Below, piece by piece: positions 45,745-54,723 of a stretch of 64,000 bases of DNA; position 1 is the first letter of the stretch; every line of letters begins with the position of its first letter. The DNA is from Chloroflexia bacterium SDU3-3 (GTDB lineage Bacteria > Chloroflexota > Chloroflexia > Chloroflexales > Roseiflexaceae): contig WBOU01000003.1 of NCBI GenBank assembly GCA_009268125.1, positions 372,001 through 436,000 of the forward strand. Direction: 5' to 3'. The notes below the pieces were generated by a model. It was not told the DNA's origin. It searched no databases and was given only the letters and a program-made list of their open reading frames with translations. The position numbers and the translations under genes are program-made.

Positions 45745-45757
45745 GGCCCGTGGGTTT
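45728..45757. terminator. Weak hairpin at the GNAT/pseudokinase convergence
   Basis: AAACCCACG and CGTGGGTTT form a 9-base stem with a 12-base loop overlapping the GNAT stop codon. It would serve the GNAT gene and lies 37 bases beyond the end of the minus-strand operon. Confidence 0.5.
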
Positions 45758-45793
45758 CGGTACGCGTCTTGCCAGCGCAGCGACGCTGCTACG

Positions 45794-48700
45794 CTACGGC
45801 ACAATACATGTGACCCCCAGCAACAGCCGACCAGTGATGCGGCTGCGGACTTCCACCTTATAGGTGCCCGGCAGCTCGTGGAACGGCCCGAGGTGGATGA
45901 TACCAAAGCCCCGATCATCCAGCTGACCGCCGCTGATCACGCGCCCGTCGAAGTTCACCAGATACGACTCGCGCTTCCTGCCAGTCACAACTAGGTCGGA
46001 AGTGCTGCCTGCCATGCATAGCGTCTGGCTGGTGGGCGAGGGCACCGGCGTCGGCGTCGGGGTTGGGGGCACCAGCGTCGGCGTCGGGGGGATGGTGGGC
46101 GTCAGCGTTGGCGGGATGGTAGCCGTGGGCGTTGGGGCCTCAGTTGGCGTCTGCGACGGGGTGGGGGTAGGAACCACCGGGCGGATGAGCAGCGATTTCT
46201 CGGCATAGCCGAGCATATAGTTGCGTGCCACCAACTGCACCTGCGCTGGCGCGCCAGCCCCACGGAATGGAAGACCGATACTGCCCGCTTGGACCGCCAC
46301 CGGCGTATTGTTGATCTTCAGCTCAAGGATTGGCGAATTGCGCGTCCGCCAGTTGAGCATAAACGGCTCATTCTGCAGAGGCCGGTCTGGCGCAGTCTCA
46401 AGCACATCGATATACGGGCGGGAATGCAGCCACAGCAGCACCGCAAAGGCAAGCAGCAGCAGGGCCAGCGCCCCAACCCACCAGCGCGAGATCATCGCAA
46501 GCTGCTCAAGCTGCGCGGGGGTGCTCAGCGGCTCCAGATCGGTGCCCACCGTCTTCATATGCACGTTGAAGCGGTGGGTGATCGACTGGCCATACCAGCG
46601 CCGCCGGAGCGGCCACGCATACAGATCGGTCTTGGCCACCATGCCGGGCTTGATCTCGATCACATCATGCGCAAACTGGTAGTTCAGCGCCTCCTCGTCG
46701 TCGGTGGCACTGAGTGCAAACTTGGTGGTAGTATTGCCCGTATTGCGTATACTGATGCGGTAGCGCCCCTTATAGCGCCGCTTCACCCGCTTGGGCCGCA
46801 TGTCGAATGTGCTACCCAAGAAGGGCAGCAGCGTCCACAGCGCCGGGGCAATATTTGACTCCAGAGGATTCTCGCGCGAGCGGACGCGGATGTTCACCGG
46901 GTAGTCGCCAGCCTCATACTCGGGCACGGCGGGCACCAGAATATTCAGGCTCACAGTGGCTTGCACGCCTGGGTTTAGCTGCACCATCGGCGGGTCGCCC
47001 ACGATCCACTTCGGCGACACACCCTCAACCGTCACAGTGAAGTGATCGACCGTGTTGCCCATATTGGACAGGGTCATGCGGAAGGTGCCTGGCTTGCCTG
47101 GCGTCAGCACCAGGGTATCCTGATCAAGCGCAATGCCGATCCGGTAGCTGAGCGACTCATCGGTGCTGCTCACCACCGCTGCCGCCTTTGCCGCCACCGC
47201 CGGAGCAGCGGCCCGCAGCCCATCATCAACTATTAGGTTAGGTGTAGCAGTGGCAGGAGCAACCTTTTCAAGGCTCACGGCCTCTAGCCGCAGCCAATAT
47301 GAGCCAAGGCGGATAGGCGAATCCCAGTTCCACTGCGTGCTCTGCTCGGGTGCGAGCGGCGCATTGCCCACCAGCACATTGTTCTGCTGCGACATGTTCG
47401 AGACCACCGCAGCGCTGCCATCCCAATCCACCTGAACGTGCAGCGGGGCCATCGTCGGGTCGGAAAGCACGATATCGCTATTGGGTGCGCGGCCAATGCG
47501 CATCCCCTCGCCCGTCAGATCAGCCGTCTTCACCGAGCGGCCATACTGGTCAAGCACGCTCACCTGGGGCACAAACGGCCCGCTGATGGCCGGAGCACTG
47601 GCAGTGGCCGCCGCGCGCACCGCCTTGGGGCGCGCCTGCACGCGCGGCGCAAACGAGGGGCTGTTCAGCAGCGCCGTCAGGTGATCGGCCAGCACCGACA
47701 TGGTCGGGAAACGATCCGCAGGGCGCTTGGCGAGGCACTGCAGAATGATAGCCTCAAGGGTCGGCGGCAGCGTCGGCACCAGCTGGCGGGGCGGGGTCGG
47801 CGGGGTGTACACATGGCGGTAGATCGCGGCCTCAAGCGACTTGGCCTCAAAGGGCGGGCTGCCTGTGGTCAGCTCGTAGAGGATCACGCCCAGCGCGTAG
47901 ATATCAGCGCGGTGATCAAGCTCAAGGCCCTGGCAGCGTTCGGGCGGCATGGCATAGATCAGCGAGTCTGGCCAGATCTGCTCTTCCGACATAGTGCGTA
48001 GCGCCACCCAGGCGAACCCTGCATCGCTGATCTTGAGCGTGTAGTCGGTATCGCTCTGATTCTGGTACTGCACCAGCATCAGGTTTGCTGGCTTCACAGA
48101 GCCGTGGATCAGGTGCTGGGCGTGAATGTACTCAAGGCCTACCGCAGCTTGGCGCACCAGATCAAGGCCCTGCCGGAGCGGGATAGCCGCCGCGCCGCGC
48201 CGCTGCAGCAGATTGCGCAGCGTGCCGTCGGGCAGCCACTCCATCACCACATAGCACAAGTCATCCACTCGGCCCGCATCCAGCACGCTGATAATGTTGG
48301 GGTGCTTGAGCACCTTCAGCGAATCGGCCTGCTCGGCAAAGTTCGCGGCGAAAAATGGCTCGTAGGCAAGATCATCGCTGATGATCTTCATCGCCGCGAC
48401 CGTATCATTTTCGATATGGAGCGCCCGATAGACATCGCCGGTCTCGCTCTCGCCCATATAGGTCTCAAGCTTATAGCCAGCGATCGTCTTGCCCACAAGC
48501 TCCATCGGCGCACGCCGCACCAGCGGCTTGCGATCAGGCAGGGTAAAATCAAGCGCAGCAGCACCAGCAGCAGCAGCGCTAGGCAGCGCAGACATACCAG
48601 CCGCTAGGGCCACAGTGCTCCCCGTCGCCGAGGGCGGCTGTCCAGCGTCAGATGCCAGATCCACAGTTTCCGCCACAAGATCGGGCGCAGCAGCGCCGTG

Positions 48701-49999
48701 GGCCGCAGCCTGCACATCCGTGTCGTGCGGCAGCTCATCTAGCACGGTCTCATCTGAAACTGATACTGCGGCAGCTGACCCAGGCAGGGTATCGTCACCG
48801 CTATCGCTACGATCAGACCCCACGTCCGGCTGCGCATCCTGAGCTTCCAGCGCCTGGGTCTGCTCGCTCAGCGCCTGGGTCTGCTCGGCAGTCGCGCCAG
48901 ACGTGGCATCGAGCGACTGGGTCTGCTCAGCCAATGCCTGAGTCTGTCCGCTCAGCGCCTGAGTTTCCTCGGCAGCCGCGCCAGACGTAGCATCGAGCGC
49001 CTGGGTCTGCTCAGCCAATGCCTGGGTCTGCCCGCTCAGCGCCTGGGTCTGCTCAGAGGAGAGGACAGCCAGCCCGGCAGCACCAAACCCGGCAGTACCG
49101 AGAGCAGCGCCGCCAAGGCCAGGCCGAGGAACCCGAATGGGACTAGCAAGCAGCTCGGGGGGGATAAATGGTGCGAGAGCATTTGCAACATCCACCATCG
49201 CAGCAAAGCGATCGGCGGGGCTCTTTGCTAGGCAGCGCAGGGCAACCTGCTCAAGCACCTCGGGGATCTGATCATTCAACTGGCGGGGTGGCAGGGGCTG
49301 GGTGTAGACATGGCGAAACACCGCAGCATCAACCGTGCTAACCTGGAAGGGCGGCTGGCCACACAACAAGGTATAGAGCAGCGAGCCAAGCGCGTAGATA
49401 TCCACCCGCTCGTCTAGCTCCACACCCTGGCAGCGCTCCGGTGCCATAGCGTAGGTCAGCGAGTCGCTCCAGAGGTTCGAGGCACCATCGCTATGCAGCG
49501 CCAGCCAGGCAACGCCAAAGTCGGAAACCTTGATTCGAGGGACATCGCCGTTCTGGGCAATGAAGATGCTGTGGGGGGTGAGGCTACCATGGACAAAGCC
49601 CTGGTTATGCGCATACTCCAGCGCTTTGGCCACCTGCCAAATGATACCCACCCGCGCGGCGGGCGCAAGTCGAAATGCCGACCCATCGTCAAGCATGCCG
49701 CTCAGCGTGCCATGCTCAAGCTGCTCCATGGCTACAAAGCATGAGGCATCATAGATGCCTGTGTCGATCACCTCGGTGCAGTACGGGTTGCGCAGGGCGC
49801 GCACCGCCGCGCCTTGGAAGCGAAACGATGCGCGAAAGGAGGGATCTTGGGCGAGAGACTCATGAAGCAGAGTCAGCAGCACCGGGCGCTCGAACGATGC
49901 GCTGAACGCCCGGTAGGTGTCGCCAATCTCGCCATGATCGATCAGTTCCTCAAGCTCGTAACCGCCGAGCGTTGTTATCTGGTCCTTTAGCATGGGCAC
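45794..49999 (-). CDS. Membrane protein with two degenerate kinase domains and an FHA domain
   Basis: 1401 residues, last gene of the injection-system operon. Kinase-like domain 1 (about 14-280) lacks the ATP lysine (Thr43) and reads HGSLTPHS at the catalytic loop, though DFG (160-162) remains. Next is a heptad region of QTQALxx (317-388) and an acidic linker. Kinase-like domain 2 (about 508-780) keeps Lys538 and KPAN (636-639) but has HGS at 632-634 and DAG at 659-661. So neither has the HRD aspartate. An FHA-like domain (about 813-906) has GR but APLH instead of SRxH. Two beta-sandwich domains (about 950-1165), one membrane helix (1172-1191) and an outside Pro/Thr-rich, beta-strand tail follow. 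It probably scaffolds or signals for the machine. Confidence 0.85.
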   Translation of the reverse strand: MPMLKDQITTLGGYELEELIDHGEIGDTYRAFSASFERPVLLTLLHESLAQDPSFRASFRFQGAAVRALRNPYCTEVIDTGIYDASCFVAMEQLEHGTLSGMLDDGSAFRLAPAARVGIIWQVAKALEYAHNQGFVHGSLTPHSIFIAQNGDVPRIKVSDFGVAWLALHSDGASNLWSDSLTYAMAPERCQGVELDERVDIYALGSLLYTLLCGQPPFQVSTVDAAVFRHVYTQPLPPRQLNDQIPEVLEQVALRCLAKSPADRFAAMVDVANALAPFIPPELLASPIRVPRPGLGGAALGTAGFGAAGLAVLSSEQTQALSGQTQALAEQTQALDATSGAAAEETQALSGQTQALAEQTQSLDATSGATAEQTQALSEQTQALEAQDAQPDVGSDRSDSGDDTLPGSAAAVSVSDETVLDELPHDTDVQAAAHGAAAPDLVAETVDLASDAGQPPSATGSTVALAAGMSALPSAAAAGAAALDFTLPDRKPLVRRAPMELVGKTIAGYKLETYMGESETGDVYRALHIENDTVAAMKIISDDLAYEPFFAANFAEQADSLKVLKHPNIISVLDAGRVDDLCYVVMEWLPDGTLRNLLQRRGAAAIPLRQGLDLVRQAAVGLEYIHAQHLIHGSVKPANLMLVQYQNQSDTDYTLKISDAGFAWVALRTMSEEQIWPDSLIYAMPPERCQGLELDHRADIYALGVILYELTTGSPPFEAKSLEAAIYRHVYTPPTPPRQLVPTLPPTLEAIILQCLAKRPADRFPTMSVLADHLTALLNSPSFAPRVQARPKAVRAAATASAPAISGPFVPQVSVLDQYGRSVKTADLTGEGMRIGRAPNSDIVLSDPTMAPLHVQVDWDGSAAVVSNMSQQNNVLVGNAPLAPEQSTQWNWDSPIRLGSYWLRLEAVSLEKVAPATATPNLIVDDGLRAAAPAVAAKAAAVVSSTDESLSYRIGIALDQDTLVLTPGKPGTFRMTLSNMGNTVDHFTVTVEGVSPKWIVGDPPMVQLNPGVQATVSLNILVPAVPEYEAGDYPVNIRVRSRENPLESNIAPALWTLLPFLGSTFDMRPKRVKRRYKGRYRISIRNTGNTTTKFALSATDDEEALNYQFAHDVIEIKPGMVAKTDLYAWPLRRRWYGQSITHRFNVHMKTVGTDLEPLSTPAQLEQLAMISRWWVGALALLLLAFAVLLWLHSRPYIDVLETAPDRPLQNEPFMLNWRTRNSPILELKINNTPVAVQAGSIGLPFRGAGAPAQVQLVARNYMLGYAEKSLLIRPVVPTPTPSQTPTEAPTPTATIPPTLTPTIPPTPTLVPPTPTPTPVPSPTSQTLCMAGSTSDLVVTGRKRESYLVNFDGRVISGGQLDDRGFGIIHLGPFHELPGTYKVEVRSRITGRLLLGVTCIVP
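48836..49051 (-). repeat. Coding heptad repeat QTQALxx
   Basis: Residues 317-388 of the pseudokinase protein: two 28-residue blocks plus a partial third, each made of seven-residue QTQALSG/QTQALAE/QTQALDA units and closing with TSGA. The DNA copies are nearly identical, suggesting recent duplication. The spacing of leucines every seven residues favours a helix or short coiled coil. Confidence 0.8.
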
Positions 50000-50083
50000 A
50001 CTGCAATCATGGCTATAGGGATACGGAAAGACTTAGGGCCGTCAGAGAGCACGCACAGCCCCTGTTTTCGCTGAGACACCTTG

Positions 50084-53000
50084 TTAATTAGGATAGGTTA
50101 TCGTCGCACAATCAGCGGCAGGAACTTCTATTGAATGATCGGTAGTCTGAGCACAGACCTTATATTCAACACCCTGAACAGGATCGGTACTACCATCTCC
50201 CGAATCTCCGTTCACAAACAGACCTCCAAACTCAAGATAGCTATTGCCATTCCAGGGTTCTGGAGTACGCGTTTTCGTAATAGTGGAGTTTCGATGGAAA
50301 TGCGTATTAGGCTGAGCTAGCAACTCTATGTTATAGCTTGTAAAGTTATCCACATGGCCAGCATCATCAGTAGCCTGCACCTGCAAAGTAAATCTATACT
50401 CAAAATTGTAATTATTGTTAGCTGGGTAGATCTCAATAGTTTTATCAAGAAACCTCAGCTTATTTGCCGTAATAGAGAATGTGGCGCTTTCGCCTTTAAC
50501 AATCCCTAAAGAAGGCACAGCCTCAGCAGTAAGCTTATACTCCGAACGAAGATTTTCCACGTATAGGCCGTTAATCAGTGCAACACCATTGATCACCGGA
50601 AAATCTGTTACGGAAAGTATCCCGCCGTTATTAATAGATAAGGTCAAAGTAGTATTGAGGGTCTTATCTTCCTCATTGCTGTTTGACGAATCTGTAGCAA
50701 TGACCTTTATCTGCGAAAACGGTTCCATTGCCTTTCTAGTAGTTGGCTGAACAACAAAGGCATAGCGGTTGGCTGTTATATTAAACTCCTGCGTAGATGC
50801 AGATGCCAAACCATCAACATTAGCAGTCAGTTTCACATTCTGGCCAACATTCTTGATACCGAGCTTATCAAATGTAGACACACCACTCAGGGGAGTTCGG
50901 CTTACAGAGGTCTTATCTGCGCCATTATCCTGGAGTGTACCTTTATTTGTTGTGATCTTAATTGCCGTAGAAAAATTAGGATCAGGGTTACCATCCTCTC
51001 CAGTAGCAGCCACCTTCAGGTTGAAACCATTCTTATCCGTGATATACGCTCCCGCCGGAGTATTCTTCACCTCGTCTTCGAGGAACACCAGCTTGCTTGC
51101 CGTGATCTTAAAATCGTTGCTGGCCACGTCAGCAAGCCCAGCCGTGCTGAGATCCTTCGCAATGAACTTATAGCCATCGTCGGCGGTGGGGAACGAGGTA
51201 ATAGTAAATTTTCGCTGGCCAGGTATAGCCAAGCCATCTGGAGGCGTGGTTTTATCCGCCCCGCTCTTGCCAGGACCAAAGCCATCTACTATCGAACCCG
51301 GGCTATCGACATCAAGGTCAAGCTGCGAGTTGTCGAATGTCGCATCAACGGTATTGAACTCATCAGTCGCTGCAATGATGACCGTGCCAACGGCCTCATT
51401 TGACTTAAATGAGTTAGACGACGGCTGCTGCTTGAAAAAGAGCTTATTCGCTGTGACATTAAAAGGATCAGTTGCAGCATTAGTTAGCGAACCACTGCTT
51501 GCAATAAACCTATAGTCAGCGTCTGTCCACTTGATCTTCTTCTGAATATCCGACAGGTCAAACACCACCGTGCCATCACCTACAGCACCGTTGCCAGTTG
51601 GTGTTTTCGTTAGCTCAAAGCCATTCTGATCGGAGACAGAGACTATGGTACCCGAGGGGAAAGCTAGGTTGAGCTTTATCTGCTGCTTATAGGTGGTATC
51701 TTCGGTACCTTCATCATCGGTTGCTTGAACACGCACGGTCTCGGTTGGTGCGAAAGAAGTTCCTGCCTTAATATTATTGATAGTCTTCGTGCCACCAATA
51801 ATTCGCAGCTGATTTGCTGTAATATTGAACTTCGCACCATCCAGCATGTCAAACTTATTATCTTTATCCTTTGCGTGGATCTGATAATCTTGACCGATCT
51901 TCGCGATGCTAAGCGAGCTTGAGAATGTCGCAACACCCTGGACAGCCTTCTTCTCAAGGCTCTCGCCATTGGGAACTGTTATAGTAGCAGCGGGGTTTCC
52001 GCCCGAAAGGCTCAGCTTAATAGTCCCATCAAAGGTTGTATCGGTTGTTGAGAAATCATCAACAGCCCGTACTTTAATAGACCCAAGCGAAGCGCCAGCA
52101 GCTTTACTCGTAACCTCAGAGTAAAATTCAAGCTGATTAGCCGTTATGTTAAAAGCTGAGCTTTGCTGAGTAGCTATATTATTGCAAGAGCCAGCATTAT
52201 CATTTTGCACATCGCCAATCAATCGATAGTCCAAGCCAACATACGCCATCGACAGATTATTGAATGTAGCCTTGCCATTTTGCACTGTGGCAGTGTCGCC
52301 AGATACAGTAGCGGAAGCATGGCCACCACTCTTAGTCATCTTTAGCTGTTTATTGTTACATCCATCGACAATATTACCGCCAGCATCAACAACAGCTACA
52401 ATGATGTCGCCGTTATTCTCATCTTTGATCTTCTCATCCGCAACCGTATCTTCCGGCTCAGTCAGGTACCGCAGGGCAGCCGCCTGACCCTTGACAACCT
52501 GGAATGCAGGGTTGCTCAACGCCTGGACCAAATTGCCCTCTTGAGAGCTAGCACGCAAGATAAAGCCCGTACCTGCGCAATCAATACGGAGATCTGTAAA
52601 GATAGCACTTCCTTCGGCATTAACGGGCACGCTTATCGTACCAGTTAGAGTAGCTGTCGAGAAAAGCGTAGCATCTGTGCAATTCCCCGCATTTATCTCA
52701 ATCTTGATGAGATCGCCCGTCTTGGTCTTCACCACATTGCCTTTTTCATCCTGCACCTGCACCGCAATCTGCGACATCGTCTTTCCAGCGATCGCGCTAC
52801 CGGGCACATCCAAGAAGGCCAGTTTCTTGGCAGGAAGCGGCGTAGGTGTGAAGGTAGGAGACGCGGTCGGCGTGTTTGTCGGCGTGTTGCTCGGCGTGGG
52901 CGTGATACTCGGCGTGGGTGTAACCGTGAACGTCGGGGTAGGGGTGCTCGTGCCAGGAGGCAGCACCACCTGCGTCTGGGTAGGCGTGGGCGTGATGGTA

Positions 53001-54667
53001 GGTGTTGGCGTGAGCGTCGGCGTTGGTGTGGCGCTCGGGGTATAGGTAGGGGTATTTGTCGGCGCGGTGGTAGCGGTTGGATCTTCATCCTCGTCCTTGC
53101 TACCGTTGCCGCTGCTACCGTTGCCGCTGCTATCATCATTGCTGCCATTGCTGCCGTTGCTGCCGTTGCCGCCGTTTGCGCCACCTGAGCCATTTGTATT
53201 GCCAGCGGATGCCACACCATTGCTTGTCAATGGAGCGCCGCCGTTCGCAAACAAAACCACCTGGGCCACCTGGGTCTGCATCTGCTCCACCGAACTGCTC
53301 ACCGCATCAGCCGCAGCATCTTTGATCGACTGCTGCTCCTCTTCGTCTTTCGAGCGGCTCTCATCCTTCGTCGGCTCTGGCAGCGAGATCGCAAGAGCAT
53401 CATCGAATGTAGGGGATGGGATCAGCCCTGGTGTTGCAGACACAGGAGTGGCATTAGACAAATCATATTCGTTAGCAGAGGCCTGTGTGGCCTTGGCGTT
53501 GTTGAGCAAGAAGAACATGCCAGCCACCAGTAGCAGCGGGATGGCAATCGCAACTGGCAGAATCCAGGCAGGGCGCGGCGCGCTCTGGATCAACTGGGCG
53601 CTCTCAAGTGTCTCTGGGCCATCGCCAGCCTGAGCGTAGACTGAGAACGAGTAGTTCTGAACCTTGTTGGTGGGATTCTCCTGCGGCTGCACCATCAGGG
53701 TCACCCGCTCGGAAGCGCCAGGCTCGATAGTGAAGCGCGTGCGATCAAACTGATAGTCCAGCCCCGGCTGGTCGTTGCCAGCGCGCAGCGAGAAGGTCTC
53801 GGCCTCGTTGCCTGCATTCTGCACAATGGCGATGTAGCTAGCAGGCCGGATGCCGCGCACCGACTGCTTGCGCGGCTTCAGCTCAAGCGCCACGCCGGGG
53901 AAGGGCTGCACTGTCCACGAGGCCTCGACCGAGCTAAACAGCTCGGGGTCTTGTGGCGAGATGGCCTTGAGAATGACATTGTAGAGCCCGGCACGCGCGC
54001 TGGCCTCTTTTGGCACGATGATTTTGATAGGCACGCTGATCTGGCCGTTGGCGGGCACGCTCAGCTCGCGGTTGGGCAGGTTCAGCCAACTCGCAGGGAT
54101 GCCCTCCACCGCAAGCGTGCGCACCTCTTCGAAGGCCTGTCGATTCGACAGGATCAGAACGGCGAGCTCGGTCTGCCCAGGGTTCAGCTCAAGGGTCGAT
54201 CGACCGCCATCGATCGCAATATCGATGCCATTGGGCTTGCTGCTGAGCGCGGCGGCAGCGGCCACAGGTACGGCAGCTGCAAGCGGCTGGTTCTGGCCCT
54301 GCTGAGTGCGTGGGTCAGTCAGGCGAATGCGGTACTGGCCAATCCGCATGGTGCTGCCCATGGGCCACGCGCGCGGCGTATTGGGCGTAAGCGGGCTATC
54401 GTTGATCTGGGTGCCGCCGCGGCTGCCCAGATCGGTGACGATCACCTGATCGCCTTGGCGGGTGATGCGCACGTGGAAGCGGCCCACGCCATCGCCGCTC
54501 AGCACCACCTGATTGCTGGGGGCCTGGCCGATGGTCAGGATATCATCAGTGAGCGATGCGCTCTGCACCGTCTCGCCACGGGAGCCAAAGATATCGAGCC
54601 GAGGCGCTGAAGTATCGTCATACTCATCACGTGCCGCGTTAGTATCAACTGCAGAATGATATGTCAT
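50084..54667 (-). CDS. FHA-domain membrane protein with long exported Ig-like repeat region
   Basis: 1527 residues. An N-terminal FHA-like domain (about 24-117) has GQ instead of GR and GRFH instead of SRxH, so phosphopeptide binding is doubtful. Two beta-sandwich domains (about 145-360) resemble those of the downstream pseudokinase protein. One membrane helix (367-388) is followed by an acidic Ser/Asn/Gly stretch, a Pro/Thr-rich stalk (about 535-625) and at least six roughly 110-residue Ig-like units, each entered by a motif like FNITANQLRF. There is no signal peptide, so the N-terminus should face the cytoplasm and the repeats the outside. The DNA of the repeat part is much more AT-rich than its surroundings. 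It is the eighth gene of the operon. Confidence 0.85.
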   Translation of the reverse strand: MTYHSAVDTNAARDEYDDTSAPRLDIFGSRGETVQSASLTDDILTIGQAPSNQVVLSGDGVGRFHVRITRQGDQVIVTDLGSRGGTQINDSPLTPNTPRAWPMGSTMRIGQYRIRLTDPRTQQGQNQPLAAAVPVAAAAALSSKPNGIDIAIDGGRSTLELNPGQTELAVLILSNRQAFEEVRTLAVEGIPASWLNLPNRELSVPANGQISVPIKIIVPKEASARAGLYNVILKAISPQDPELFSSVEASWTVQPFPGVALELKPRKQSVRGIRPASYIAIVQNAGNEAETFSLRAGNDQPGLDYQFDRTRFTIEPGASERVTLMVQPQENPTNKVQNYSFSVYAQAGDGPETLESAQLIQSAPRPAWILPVAIAIPLLLVAGMFFLLNNAKATQASANEYDLSNATPVSATPGLIPSPTFDDALAISLPEPTKDESRSKDEEEQQSIKDAAADAVSSSVEQMQTQVAQVVLFANGGAPLTSNGVASAGNTNGSGGANGGNGSNGSNGSNDDSSGNGSSGNGSKDEDEDPTATTAPTNTPTYTPSATPTPTLTPTPTITPTPTQTQVVLPPGTSTPTPTFTVTPTPSITPTPSNTPTNTPTASPTFTPTPLPAKKLAFLDVPGSAIAGKTMSQIAVQVQDEKGNVVKTKTGDLIKIEINAGNCTDATLFSTATLTGTISVPVNAEGSAIFTDLRIDCAGTGFILRASSQEGNLVQALSNPAFQVVKGQAAALRYLTEPEDTVADEKIKDENNGDIIVAVVDAGGNIVDGCNNKQLKMTKSGGHASATVSGDTATVQNGKATFNNLSMAYVGLDYRLIGDVQNDNAGSCNNIATQQSSAFNITANQLEFYSEVTSKAAGASLGSIKVRAVDDFSTTDTTFDGTIKLSLSGGNPAATITVPNGESLEKKAVQGVATFSSSLSIAKIGQDYQIHAKDKDNKFDMLDGAKFNITANQLRIIGGTKTINNIKAGTSFAPTETVRVQATDDEGTEDTTYKQQIKLNLAFPSGTIVSVSDQNGFELTKTPTGNGAVGDGTVVFDLSDIQKKIKWTDADYRFIASSGSLTNAATDPFNVTANKLFFKQQPSSNSFKSNEAVGTVIIAATDEFNTVDATFDNSQLDLDVDSPGSIVDGFGPGKSGADKTTPPDGLAIPGQRKFTITSFPTADDGYKFIAKDLSTAGLADVASNDFKITASKLVFLEDEVKNTPAGAYITDKNGFNLKVAATGEDGNPDPNFSTAIKITTNKGTLQDNGADKTSVSRTPLSGVSTFDKLGIKNVGQNVKLTANVDGLASASTQEFNITANRYAFVVQPTTRKAMEPFSQIKVIATDSSNSNEEDKTLNTTLTLSINNGGILSVTDFPVINGVALINGLYVENLRSEYKLTAEAVPSLGIVKGESATFSITANKLRFLDKTIEIYPANNNYNFEYRFTLQVQATDDAGHVDNFTSYNIELLAQPNTHFHRNSTITKTRTPEPWNGNSYLEFGGLFVNGDSGDGSTDPVQGVEYKVCAQTTDHSIEVPAADCATITYPN

Positions 54668-54723
54668 GGCTGATCACTCCAGCGCAAATGCGCAATAATT
54701 TCCGTGACAACAATATAGCAGAA

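Noticed and set aside
52860-53050. GT-rich repeats (GGCGTGGGCGT-like) possibly regulatory
   Set aside because: They encode the Pro/Thr-rich stalk of the FHA membrane protein on the minus strand. The frame is intact throughout.
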